A DNA stretch of 5,393 nucleotides from DATAYF01 sp036272735 (GCA_036272735.1 DATAYF010000479.1:1-5393), one strand, 5' to 3'; numbered from the stretch's first letter, positions 1 to 5,393 are shown. A program made the numbers and translations. The notes: generated by a model from the sequence alone, not told the origin.

Positions 1-332
1 CAATTCTTGACAATCAAGCGACCCAACGCCACTTCCCCACTTTCTTCGTCACCATTGTAGAGAAATTCATCGAAGCACGCCTGGGCATGCGTTTCAGCAC
101 CATGAACCACGTGGATCTGCCGCACGACGGCCAGCCGCCAACGCTGCTCATCCACGGCACCGACGATCAACTCGTCCCCATCGCCACCAGCGATACCTTC
201 GCGCGCACCCACTCCGATACGGTTACTTATCATCGTATCGCAGGGGCCGACCACATCCAACCCTGGAACCTCGATCCAGAAGCCTACGATGCGCTGCTCA
301 CGCAATTCCTGCTGCCCTACACGCATTCGTGA
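1..332 (+). CDS. Alpha/beta-hydrolase, C-terminal part (5' end outside window)
   Basis: The frame is open from the left edge (first full codon at position 3) to the TGA at 330-332, giving the last 109 residues. The visible piece carries the C-terminal half of an alpha/beta-hydrolase core. A buried strand leads into HGTDDQLVP (residues 51-59 of the fragment), where the second Asp fits the acidic member of the catalytic triad. GADH follows (residues 81-84), whose His fits the catalytic base, then a terminal helix ending about 20 residues later. The nucleophile Ser would lie upstream of the window. These motifs are typical of serine hydrolases of the esterase/peptidase-like type; the substrate is unknown. 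The first in-frame ATG (position 87) is not the true start, because 28 sense codons precede it with no stop and the fold needs more N-terminal sequence. It is the last gene before a 384-bp gap, so it is probably not co-transcribed with the next gene. Confidence 0.87.
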   Translation, partial: ILDNQATQRHFPTFFVTIVEKFIEARLGMRFSTMNHVDLPHDGQPPTLLIHGTDDQLVPIATSDTFARTHSDTVTYHRIAGADHIQPWNLDPEAYDALLTQFLLPYTHS

Positions 333-374
333 GGAAATTCCCCGTAATAACAAAAATCACTGAAGCCCTCAGAT

Positions 375-415
375 CATTTAAAAATCGAGAGAGTTCGCAC
401 TTGTAATTTTAAATG
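375..415. repeat. AT-rich inverted repeat, 9-bp arms
   Basis: CATTTAAAA (375-383) is matched by its perfect reverse complement TTTTAAATG (407-415) across a 23-nt loop. It lies 42 bp after the hydrolase stop codon. The stem is almost all A:T, so it would be a weak RNA hairpin. It could instead be a protein-binding palindrome, or chance in AT-rich DNA. Confidence 0.35.
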
Positions 416-416
416 C

Positions 417-422
417 GATAAT
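417..422 (+). promoter_or_regulatory. Possible -10 box (GATAAT) with weak -35 (TTCGCA)
   Basis: GATAAT at 417-422 lies 17 bp after TTCGCA (394-399). It matches the sigma-70-type consensus at 5 of 6 bases for the -10 box and 4 of 6 for the -35 box. A transcript starting near 429 would read through the candidate hairpin at 451-469 before reaching the MFS gene. Matches of this quality are common by chance in AT-rich DNA. Confidence 0.2.
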
Positions 423-450
423 ATACTTTTGCGTCAAAAATATGGATAAA

Positions 451-483
451 GGGTACTATCGTACTACCCATTGGTGTTTTTTT
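451..483 (+). terminator. Weak intrinsic-terminator candidate after the hydrolase gene
   Basis: GGGTA (451-455) pairs with TACCC (465-469). Inside the stem, one C/C mismatch is followed by two more pairs. A run of seven T follows at 477-483. The T run begins 7 nt after the stem, further away than in a classical Rho-independent terminator, although weak A:T and G:T pairing outside the GGGTA stem could shorten that distance. It sits about 120 nt after the hydrolase stop, which is late for a terminator. Confidence 0.3.
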
Positions 484-639
484 CGCGGCAATTTGGAAAA
501 TTCTTCAAGTGCTTCTATTATGTGTTGACAGTACGAGCATTTTTTTCAGGTTGAGAAAATCTTGAGGTTTTCTTGTCAATTCATTTAACGAGTTCACACA
601 TTTGTCTTGTATCCTAATTTATGAGTTCATTCTTTCCCA

Positions 640-665
640 TGCACAATAAACGGTATGATTGTGCA
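640..665. promoter_or_regulatory. Palindromic operator-like site upstream of MFS gene
   Basis: TGCACAAT (640-647) and its perfect reverse complement ATTGTGCA (658-665) are separated by 10 bp, so the arm centres are 18 bp apart. This is the geometry expected of a dimeric helix-turn-helix repressor or activator on one DNA face. The site ends 51 bp before the MFS start codon, and its spacer overlaps a -10-like hexamer. A bound protein could therefore block transcription. The regulator is not encoded in this window. Confidence 0.45.
654..659 (+). promoter_or_regulatory. Possible -10 box (TATGAT) for the MFS gene
   Basis: TATGAT matches the TATAAT consensus at 5 of 6 bases and would start transcription near 666, giving a leader of about 50 nt. 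No good -35 hexamer lies 16-18 bp upstream, so the promoter would be weak or activator-dependent. Its overlap with the palindrome at 640-665 is the main reason to list it. Confidence 0.3.
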
Positions 666-705
666 CTTTATTGATAACAAGATACGACTCTATGACAAGT
701 AGGAT

Positions 706-711
706 AGGAGG
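706..711 (+). promoter_or_regulatory. Strong Shine-Dalgarno site (AGGAGG) of the MFS gene
   Basis: A perfect AGGAGG ends 5 nt before the ATG at 717. It fixes the start of the MFS gene and suggests efficient translation. It also shows that the host ribosome uses canonical anti-Shine-Dalgarno pairing. Confidence 0.85.
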
Positions 712-716
712 TCTCA

Positions 717-2117
717 ATGGATGATACTCTTCACGGCGATAGTTCAGCAATTCCTGCGCGCATTGATCGGCTCCCGGTAAGTCGGGAAATCTGGCGTATT
801 ATTTTATTGGCCGGGATTGCATGGTTGCTAGAATCATACGATATTGGCGTAGTCGGAACTATCCTTCCGTCGTTAAAACGACAGTTTGACCTGTCGACTT
901 CTATGATCGCCCTTTTAGCCGTTGTCTCAACAATAGGTATCGTGGTGGCAGTCTTTCCTGCAGGTTGGTTAGCTGACCGCTTTGGACGCAAGAAAGTCCT
1001 GCTGGTAGGCACCATCTGGTACGCACTTTTCTCTTTTGCCTGCGCATTTGCCCCAAATCCTACGATGATTGTGGTGCTGCGTTTCATTTCTGGCTTTGGC
1101 ATGGGAGCCATCTTCCCCATTCCCTACGCGATGGCCGCAGAATTTACGCCCAGCAGTTTGCGTGGGACAGCAACGGGCATACTGGATGCCTTTCTCTCCG
1201 TTGGCTATTTCGCGGCTCCATTATTGGGTTTCGCGTTTGCCGCGCTGCTACCCGCCCAGCAATCGTGGCGCATCCTCCTGATGATCGGCGGTATCCCAAT
1301 CCTGTTCGCGCCCATCCTCTACAAGTGGATGCCGGAGTCCCCACGCTGGTTGCAAAGTCGGGGACGCGCGAAAGAAGCAGACCAGATCGTCAACTACCTT
1401 GAAACAGCGGTCGAAAAACGCACAGGTACGACGCTGCCTTATCCGCAGTCAGAAGAGCAGACGGTGACTGAAAGCGCAACACCACCATCTACGCTGTTCA
1501 GCCACGCGTATCTCAAGCGCACCCTCATGATGTGGGTCGCCTTTGCGTGTATCCTGTTCATCTTTTACGTCATCCAGACCTACACGCCCACCCTTCTTGT
1601 AAGCCAGGGATACGCTCTGGGCAACGCTTTCCTGATGACCACCATCATCGTCATCGCGTCCATTCCTGGCAAGTTCGCGGCAGCATATGCCCTGGAACGC
1701 TGGGGCAGGAAACCTACGCTTATCGGTTTCACCCTGATAGCAGCGCTGGCCGCGATCATCTTTGGCCTGGTCCATAATGCCATCCTGGCTACACTCTTCG
1801 GCGCAATCATGTCATTCTTTGGCATCGGCGTCGATCCAGCGATCAAAATTTATGGTGCGGAACAATATCCAACCCGCATCAGAGCTATGGGCATCAGCGC
1901 GTTTGAGGGTGTGGGTCGTCTTTTTGGTGGTGTATTGGCTCCATATATCATGGCATTTTCCCTGGCAAGCGGCGGAACCTTCGGTTCGTATGTATTTGTC
2001 GCGGCCATCGCCTGCTGTGGAGTCATCGCAGTAGCCTTCTTTGGCAACGAAACCCGTGGACAATCACTTGAAAAAGCATCCGCAAGCCAAACCGTGTCCA
2101 CACGAACTGCCGCTTGA
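717..2117 (+). CDS. MFS transporter, metabolite:H+ symporter / sugar-porter-like
   Basis: This 466-residue protein has the length and pattern of a complete 12-helix major facilitator transporter in the cytoplasmic membrane. Helices lie roughly at residues 27-50, 61-82, 92-111, 116-137, 152-175, 184-204, 268-289, 303-323, 333-352, 354-372, 392-415 and 421-443. A long polar central loop (about 205-265) joins the two halves. Family motifs are clear: motif A GWLADRFGRKK (83-93) with its second-half echo ERWGRKP (327-333); R122 and the glycine-rich helix 4 (GFGMG, 126-130); PESPRWL (206-212) after helix 6; AEQYPTRIRAMG (381-392); and NETRGQSLE (444-452) after helix 12. The last three are hallmarks of the sugar-porter, SV2 and aromatic-acid/metabolite:H+ symporter branches. 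Charged E39 and D42 in helix 1 resemble the acidic helix-1 signature of aromatic-acid symporters and suggest proton coupling. The neighbouring acyl-CoA ligase makes an organic acid a reasonable but unproven substrate. Confidence 0.93.
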   Translation: MDDTLHGDSSAIPARIDRLPVSREIWRIILLAGIAWLLESYDIGVVGTILPSLKRQFDLSTSMIALLAVVSTIGIVVAVFPAGWLADRFGRKKVLLVGTIWYALFSFACAFAPNPTMIVVLRFISGFGMGAIFPIPYAMAAEFTPSSLRGTATGILDAFLSVGYFAAPLLGFAFAALLPAQQSWRILLMIGGIPILFAPILYKWMPESPRWLQSRGRAKEADQIVNYLETAVEKRTGTTLPYPQSEEQTVTESATPPSTLFSHAYLKRTLMMWVAFACILFIFYVIQTYTPTLLVSQGYALGNAFLMTTIIVIASIPGKFAAAYALERWGRKPTLIGFTLIAALAAIIFGLVHNAILATLFGAIMSFFGIGVDPAIKIYGAEQYPTRIRAMGISAFEGVGRLFGGVLAPYIMAFSLASGGTFGSYVFVAAIACCGVIAVAFFGNETRGQSLEKASASQTVSTRTAA

Positions 2118-2157
2118 TTGCTACCCGTCTTCTATAGCTAACTATGTTATTTCCTTA

Positions 2158-2202
2158 CGTTCAGATGAGGAATATGCAGCAGCATACTAACGTCTCTGAA
2201 TG
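2158..2202 (+). other. Nested hairpin in the MFS-ligase gap
   Basis: CGTTCAGA (2158-2165) pairs with TCTGAATG (2195-2202), 8 bp with one G:U. Inside it, TATGC (2173-2177) pairs with GCATA (2182-2186) around an AGCA loop. No T run follows, so it is not a typical terminator. It could be an mRNA processing or stability element between the two genes, or chance. The ligase Shine-Dalgarno site lies outside it, starting 12 nt after the stem. Confidence 0.3.
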
Positions 2203-2228
2203 ACTATGGATATAAAGGAAAAAATTGT

Positions 2229-3743
2229 ATGTACTCTCTTTATCATCATCTATCGTATTGGGCAGAACGAACACCTGAGCAACCATGCATTGTGGAGGTC
2301 GAATCAGGGCAAACATTGACCTACCGGCAATGTCATCAGGCGGTACAGGCGCTGTGCCAGCGTTTCGGGAAGCAACCACGCACCATTTTCTCATTACTAC
2401 CCGGCGGCATTCCCAGCGCACTCACCTGGTTGAGTGCGCTTGTCGGGGGCAATACTCTGATCCCACTGGCACCCGATGCGACGCCAGGCGAAATCGTCAA
2501 AGCCGTCTCCATGTTTCCCCCCGACCTGGCGCTCGTCGCACAGCACGACGCGAGCAGAGACGCGGCACTAGCCCATGCGCAGATTATTCCGCTGGCAACA
2601 TACGAATACTGGTCCAGGCCCAGCACTCGTTCTCAGGGAGCCGGTTTGAGTGAGCAGGAAGGCCGTGTCTGCATTATGACTTCCGGCTCCACAGGCGAAC
2701 CCAAAGGAGTCGTGTTGTCAGAACGGCAGATTACCTGGACGGCTGAACAAGTGCGGACAATCCACGAGCTGACCCCCGCAGATCGTGGGCTGACGACGCT
2801 GCCATTTTTCCATATTAACGCCCCGGTCGTAAGTCTCTGCGCCTCCATCCTCGCCGGAAGCACAGTCGTCGTTGCCGGTCGCTTTAGTCGTAGCCGCTTC
2901 TGGCACTGGATCGAGCAGTACCGTGTGACCTGGTGCAGCATTGTACCAACTATCGTAGCAATCTTGCTGCGAACAACACCACCAGCTAGCATACCGCGCT
3001 CCGTACGCTTCATGCGCACCGGCTCGGCCCCACTCCCCGCCGCCCATCTACAAGCGTTCGAGAAGACGTATGGTATCCCCCTCATCGAAACCTACGGGCT
3101 ATCGGAGGCGGCAAGCATGGTGGTAGCCAATCCACTCCCGCCACAGCAGCATAAACCCGGTTCCGCTGGTCGGGCCATCGGCGTAGCCTTACGCATCTGC
3201 CGACCACTCGCAGAAAGCACAGAGAAGGGCTGGCACGATGTGGCTCCTGGTGAACCGGGCGAGGTCTGTATTCAAGGCCCAGGCGTCATTCGCTCCTACT
3301 ATGGCGATGCGGAGCAAAAAGCATTTCGGGCCGGTTGGTTTCGCACTGGCGACCTGGGGTATCTCGACGAAGATGGCTATCTGTTCCTCATCGGACGCTT
3401 ACGCCAGGTCATCAATCGAGGTGGTGAAAATATTGCGCCACGCGAGATTGAAGAAGTGCTACAAAATCACCCGGCCATCAATGAAGCCGTCGCCGTAGGA
3501 CGGCCCGATCCCATCTATGGAGAGCAGGTCATCGCCTTTGTCACACCGCGCCAGGATTGGGACGAGCGTCTTGCCGAAGAGGTCCGCACATACGCGGCAC
3601 ACCACTTGAGTGCCTATAAAGTGCCGGTCGATTTGATTGCGCTCGATGAATTGCCCAAAAACCATGTTGGGAAAATTGATCGCCTGAAACTGAAGACCTG
3701 GGGGGAGGAGAAGTCGCGTGTCCACAGCTACGCTCTCAGCTAA
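2229..3743 (+). CDS. AMP-forming acyl-CoA synthetase/ligase (ANL superfamily)
   Basis: This 504-residue enzyme has the usual length for a stand-alone AMP-dependent acyl-CoA ligase. It should activate a carboxylate with ATP to an acyl-adenylate and then form the CoA thioester in the cytoplasm. The core motifs appear in order: P-loop TSGSTGEPKG (151-160); FFHINAP (193-199); ETYGLSEA (287-294); WFRTGDLGY (370-378) with the ribose-binding Asp at 375; hinge region GRLRQVINRGGENI (389-402); and the C-terminal catalytic lysine K482 in PKNHVGKIDR (476-485). All main catalytic residues are present. The hinge position normally held by Asp, Glu or Lys is Gln (Q393), a mild oddity. The sequence style is closest to medium- or short-chain and aromatic-acid CoA ligases, but the substrate cannot be read. 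AAAGGAA (2214-2220) precedes the ATG by 8 nt and supports this start. The 3' end overlaps the acyltransferase gene. The MFS gene ends 111 bp upstream and may share the transcript. Confidence 0.94.
   Translation: MYSLYHHLSYWAERTPEQPCIVEVESGQTLTYRQCHQAVQALCQRFGKQPRTIFSLLPGGIPSALTWLSALVGGNTLIPLAPDATPGEIVKAVSMFPPDLALVAQHDASRDAALAHAQIIPLATYEYWSRPSTRSQGAGLSEQEGRVCIMTSGSTGEPKGVVLSERQITWTAEQVRTIHELTPADRGLTTLPFFHINAPVVSLCASILAGSTVVVAGRFSRSRFWHWIEQYRVTWCSIVPTIVAILLRTTPPASIPRSVRFMRTGSAPLPAAHLQAFEKTYGIPLIETYGLSEAASMVVANPLPPQQHKPGSAGRAIGVALRICRPLAESTEKGWHDVAPGEPGEVCIQGPGVIRSYYGDAEQKAFRAGWFRTGDLGYLDEDGYLFLIGRLRQVINRGGENIAPREIEEVLQNHPAINEAVAVGRPDPIYGEQVIAFVTPRQDWDERLAEEVRTYAAHHLSAYKVPVDLIALDELPKNHVGKIDRLKLKTWGEEKSRVHSYALS
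3701..3710 (+). promoter_or_regulatory. Shine-Dalgarno site inside the ligase gene, sets GTG start of acyltransferase
   Basis: GGGGGAGGAG lies within the last 45 nt of the ligase coding sequence and ends 7 nt before the GTG at 3718. No in-frame ATG exists before helix 2 of the acyltransferase, so this site decides the start. The strong purine run together with the 26-nt overlap suggests coupled translation of the two proteins. Confidence 0.82.
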
Positions 3744-4968
3744 TGCACCCAAGAGTACCGAAGTATCTCAAAAATCAGCACGCCGCCCGCACATCTACGA
3801 GCTTGATCCACTGCGGGCGATCACCGCACTTGTCGTCGTCGCGGTACACGTTTTTGCGTTTACCGCGGTTTTAAATCAGACGACGCGCGGCTTTGACATA
3901 CAGAACGGCATCGTGAATACATTGCACTTTTCACGCTCGCTCTTTATGTTCTTAACCGCGTTTTCCATGGTGTATGTCTATTTCGGGAAGCCTCTTCCGC
4001 TCATGAAATTCTGGAAGAAACGAGGGATTGGCGTCCTGCTACCATATTGCATCTGGACTATCCTGTACATTATTGTCAACAGCTACATCCTGAAGCATCC
4101 AGCGCACCCTTCGATTGGCAATTTTATCCATACCTGCCTTTTCGATATCGTCACTGGCCAGGCTTCCTACCAGCTTTACTATATTCTCATGACGCTGCAA
4201 TTTTACGTGATATTGCCCCTGTTCCTGCTTTTTTTGCGGAAAGTGTATCGTCGACCCTGGCTCGTTTTGAGCATAACATTCGTGGTTCAGGTACTCATTT
4301 TCTACCTCGACTACCATTACTTGCAGACTGGCCCGTTGTTCAAAAACGTTGTGTTCAGAAATATCCTGAGCTACCAGGATCGTTTAGTACTGCTGTACCC
4401 CATGTACTTTATGCTGGGAGCATTTTTTGCCCTCTACTTTGAGCAGGTAAGTGCATTTCTCCAACGGTACAGTGTCCTCGTCGTGTGTGGTATGATACTC
4501 ACACTGGCGGCATTTTGGGGACACTATTATGTTCAACTGCACTTTTATCACGAGCAGGTAGGATACGCAACCGCAGTCCTACAACCAATCATGGCGCTCT
4601 ACGGCAGCATGGTAATCCTGTTTGCATTCTGGTTGGCCTTGCGCTGGGCGAAAAACAGAGATCAAGCGGGTCATCCCAAAGGGTATCGTTTCTGGCAGCA
4701 GTTGTCTGATGCCTCTTTTGGTGTCTACCTGGTTCACGCGTTCTTCATTACCGTAATGCTTTTATGGGTCACACCCAAAATGCCGCTATTCCTGCCAGTG
4801 GGGCTGCGCGTGGGATTGACCTGGCTATGTGCCGCCGGGGGCTCTGCTATCCTCAGCGTCATCATGATCAATATCCCTATCGTGAGCCGCCTGGTCGGTC
4901 GGGCAAAACCGCTTCCCGCGCGACTCGACAAGCGGCAGAGGGTGGCTGCACAATCGACGGCACAATAG
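3718..4968 (+). CDS. Membrane acyltransferase, acyltransferase family 3 (OafA/IcaC-like)
   Basis: This 416-residue integral membrane protein has about ten hydrophobic helices, roughly 31-52, 68-90, 103-123, 155-174, 180-198, 224-243, 252-270, 286-308, 332-352 and 360-387, with short polar and basic ends. The family signature is visible. ELDPLRAITALVVVAVHVFAF (28-48) carries the conserved Arg (R33) and the helix-1 His (H44) thought to be needed for acyl transfer. It is followed by the FSRSLFMFLTAFS segment (71-83), the basic loop KKRGIGVLLPYCIW (100-113), YQLYYILMTLQFYVILP (151-167, recalling IcaC-type proteins) and FGVYLVH (334-340). Known relatives O-acylate surface glycans, lipids or antibiotics with acetyl, succinyl or longer acyl groups taken from a cytoplasmic thioester. 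No extra SGNH domain is fused. Translation starts at GTG, 26 nt before the end of the ligase gene, so ligase and acyltransferase probably act in one pathway. The acceptor is unknown. Confidence 0.9.
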   Translation: MSTATLSANAPKSTEVSQKSARRPHIYELDPLRAITALVVVAVHVFAFTAVLNQTTRGFDIQNGIVNTLHFSRSLFMFLTAFSMVYVYFGKPLPLMKFWKKRGIGVLLPYCIWTILYIIVNSYILKHPAHPSIGNFIHTCLFDIVTGQASYQLYYILMTLQFYVILPLFLLFLRKVYRRPWLVLSITFVVQVLIFYLDYHYLQTGPLFKNVVFRNILSYQDRLVLLYPMYFMLGAFFALYFEQVSAFLQRYSVLVVCGMILTLAAFWGHYYVQLHFYHEQVGYATAVLQPIMALYGSMVILFAFWLALRWAKNRDQAGHPKGYRFWQQLSDASFGVYLVHAFFITVMLLWVTPKMPLFLPVGLRVGLTWLCAAGGSAILSVIMINIPIVSRLVGRAKPLPARLDKRQRVAAQSTAQ

Positions 4969-5012
4969 TAAACGGGATAATAAAGTAAGCAGGCATCTAT
5001 CCATATTCATTC

Positions 5013-5083
5013 ATATGTATACGAGAAATGGCCGTGCGCTGACGGACGTGTGAGAAAAGTGGGCGGTTTTCTCATATACATAT
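5013..5083. repeat. Large inverted repeat with a competing inner hairpin
   Basis: The 16-nt arm ATATGTATACGAGAAA (5013-5028) pairs with TTTCTCATATACATAT (5068-5083) at 15 of 16 positions, the exception being a C/A mismatch at 5022/5074. The right half of that arm also pairs perfectly with a nearer partner: TGAGAAAA (5051-5058) with TTTTCTCA (5067-5074), 8-nt loop. The two structures share bases and cannot both form. The inner region also has a short CCGT/ACGG stem (5032-5035 with 5042-5045). No T tract follows on the + strand, so a simple terminator for the acyltransferase transcript is not well supported. It may be a regulatory leader, an mRNA-end stabiliser or an operator pair. Confidence 0.55.
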
Positions 5084-5105
5084 ATGCCAATGAAGTTCAA
5101 AGAAT

Positions 5106-5111
5106 TATAAT
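5106..5111 (+). promoter_or_regulatory. Consensus -10 box (TATAAT) upstream of the lipoprotein gene
   Basis: A perfect TATAAT lies 47 bp before the lipoprotein start codon and would give a leader of about 40 nt. No recognisable -35 hexamer or TG-extended -10 is seen at the right distance. Promoter strength is therefore uncertain, and an activator or another sigma context may be needed. The large inverted repeat at 5013-5083 lies directly upstream, where a regulator could bind. Confidence 0.4.
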
Positions 5112-5158
5112 AAAAGGAAGAAGAGATTACGAGCAGAATATGTTTGGAGTTGTAGCAC

Positions 5159-5393
5159 ATGCGCAGACTCAGTACGAATAGACTCATCGGAAAGCTCATT
5201 TTTTTTGGCCTGCTGGCTACAGTTGTCTTGTTCGTTACCTCCTGCACGACAAACAATGGAGATAATGATGGAGGAAGTAGGCTCTCCGTTTCCGGCTGCG
5301 GCAAACGACCATTCATCACTCCCGGTACGAGCATCAATCAAAGCTTCGATGCAGGCGGGATAGACCGTTTATATCGCTTGCATATCCCTAGAG
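5159..5393 (+). CDS. Lipoprotein, probable PHB-depolymerase/feruloyl-esterase-type hydrolase (3' end outside window)
   Basis: An open frame runs from the ATG at 5159 to the right edge (78 codons plus one base). GGAG (5146-5149) sits 9 nt upstream, and an in-frame TAG at 5153-5155 excludes an earlier start. The N-terminus is a type II signal peptide: basic MRRLSTNRLIGK, a hydrophobic core (about 13-26), then the lipobox VTSC with the lipidated Cys at 29, followed by a flexible Asn/Gly/Asp-rich linker. The protein should be anchored on the outer face of the cytoplasmic membrane. The following stretch, a Cys-Gly pair, then PGTS (55-58), then GGIDRLYRLHIPR (66-78), resembles the first beta strands of the secreted esterase/PHB-depolymerase (LpqC-like) alpha/beta-hydrolase family, where a Gly-Gly turn leads to a Tyr-Arg-x-His-x-Pro strand. 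The catalytic region lies outside the window, so lipoprotein status is firm but the enzymatic assignment is tentative. Eight T in a row (5199-5206) lie within the signal peptide. Confidence 0.8.
   Translation, partial: MRRLSTNRLIGKLIFFGLLATVVLFVTSCTTNNGDNDGGSRLSVSGCGKRPFITPGTSINQSFDAGGIDRLYRLHIPR

Larger units (their letters stand above)
333..716. other. AT-rich non-coding gap upstream of the MFS gene
   Basis: This 384-bp stretch is visibly richer in A+T than the flanking genes and holds no convincing gene on either strand. It contains three inverted repeats (375-415, 451-469, 640-665), a 7-T run (477-483), a perfect TTGACA (525-530) without a -10 box at the right distance, and two GAGTTCA direct repeats (590-596 and 623-629) 33 bp apart. 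It probably holds the end of the hydrolase transcript and the regulatory region of the MFS gene. Confidence 0.6.

Noticed and set aside
87..332. A complete 81-residue protein starting at ATG 87
   Set aside because: The same frame is open to the left edge with hydrolase-like sequence, and the fold would be far too short. It is the tail of a larger gene.
525..530. Perfect -35 hexamer TTGACA upstream of the MFS gene
   Set aside because: No -10-like hexamer lies 15-19 bp downstream (the region around 546-555 reads TCAGGTTGAG), so it is not called as a promoter.
731..1120. 129-codon minus-strand open frame opposite the MFS gene
   Set aside because: Shadow of a well-supported transporter; no family features and no credible ribosome site considered.
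2633..3085. 150-codon open frame on the minus strand inside the ligase gene
   Set aside because: It lies fully opposite the conserved ligase motifs, its translation has no recognisable domain, and such mirror frames are common opposite GC-moderate genes.
3741..3745. TAATG stop/start overlap at the end of the ligase as acyltransferase start
   Set aside because: The ATG at 3743 is not in the acyltransferase frame. The GTG at 3718 has the correct frame and a strong ribosome site.
5013..5083. Small inverted-repeat transposable element (MITE)
   Set aside because: The arms could be terminal repeats, but no flanking target duplication is visible (ATTC before, GCCA after) and the element would be only 71 bp.
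5140..5181. Short frame of 13 residues starting at ATG 5140 and overlapping the lipoprotein start
   Set aside because: No ribosome site at a sensible distance and no recognisable leader-peptide feature; treated as chance.
5011..5341. Minus-strand open frames over the lipoprotein start and the hairpin region
   Set aside because: The + strand frame has a ribosome site, signal peptide and lipobox. The minus-strand translations are low-complexity and unrecognisable.

Overview
This is a bacterial window with five protein-coding genes, all on the + strand: three complete and one cut off at each edge. The organism cannot be fixed from the sequence. Moderate-GC coding sequence, AT-rich gaps, strong AGGAGG-type ribosome binding sites, a GTG start and a lipobox lipoprotein fit a Gram-positive or Chloroflexota genome. 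The protein style reminds me of Ktedonobacteria, but that is an impression, not a result.

Layout. (1) Positions 1-332 hold the 3' end of an alpha/beta-hydrolase, with the catalytic Asp and His visible. (2) Positions 333-716 are an AT-rich non-coding gap with three inverted repeats. One is a weak terminator candidate, and one is an 8-bp-arm palindrome placed like an operator over a possible -10 box. (3) Positions 717-2117 encode a 12-helix MFS transporter of the metabolite:H+ symporter / sugar-porter-like type. (4) After a 111-bp gap with a nested hairpin, positions 2229-3743 encode a full-length AMP-forming acyl-CoA synthetase/ligase. (5) Its 3' end overlaps by 26 nt a GTG-started membrane acyltransferase (acyltransferase family 3, OafA/IcaC-like) at 3718-4968. 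(6) Positions 4969-5158 are non-coding and hold a striking inverted repeat (16-bp arms, one mismatch) whose right arm can also form a competing, tighter hairpin. (7) From 5159 to the right edge runs the start of a lipoprotein, probably an extracellular PHB-depolymerase/feruloyl-esterase-type hydrolase.

How the genes may work together. Ligase and acyltransferase look translationally coupled. Together they suggest a small acylation module: the ligase activates a carboxylic acid to an acyl-CoA, the integral-membrane acyltransferase transfers an acyl group to an extracytoplasmic or lipid-linked acceptor, and the MFS protein just upstream may move the acid or the product across the membrane. Substrates are not readable from the sequence. 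I see no mobile element, CRISPR array, tRNA or rRNA, and no clear sign of a wholly novel defence or mobile system. The most unusual items are the coupled ligase/acyltransferase pair and the competing hairpins at 5013-5083.
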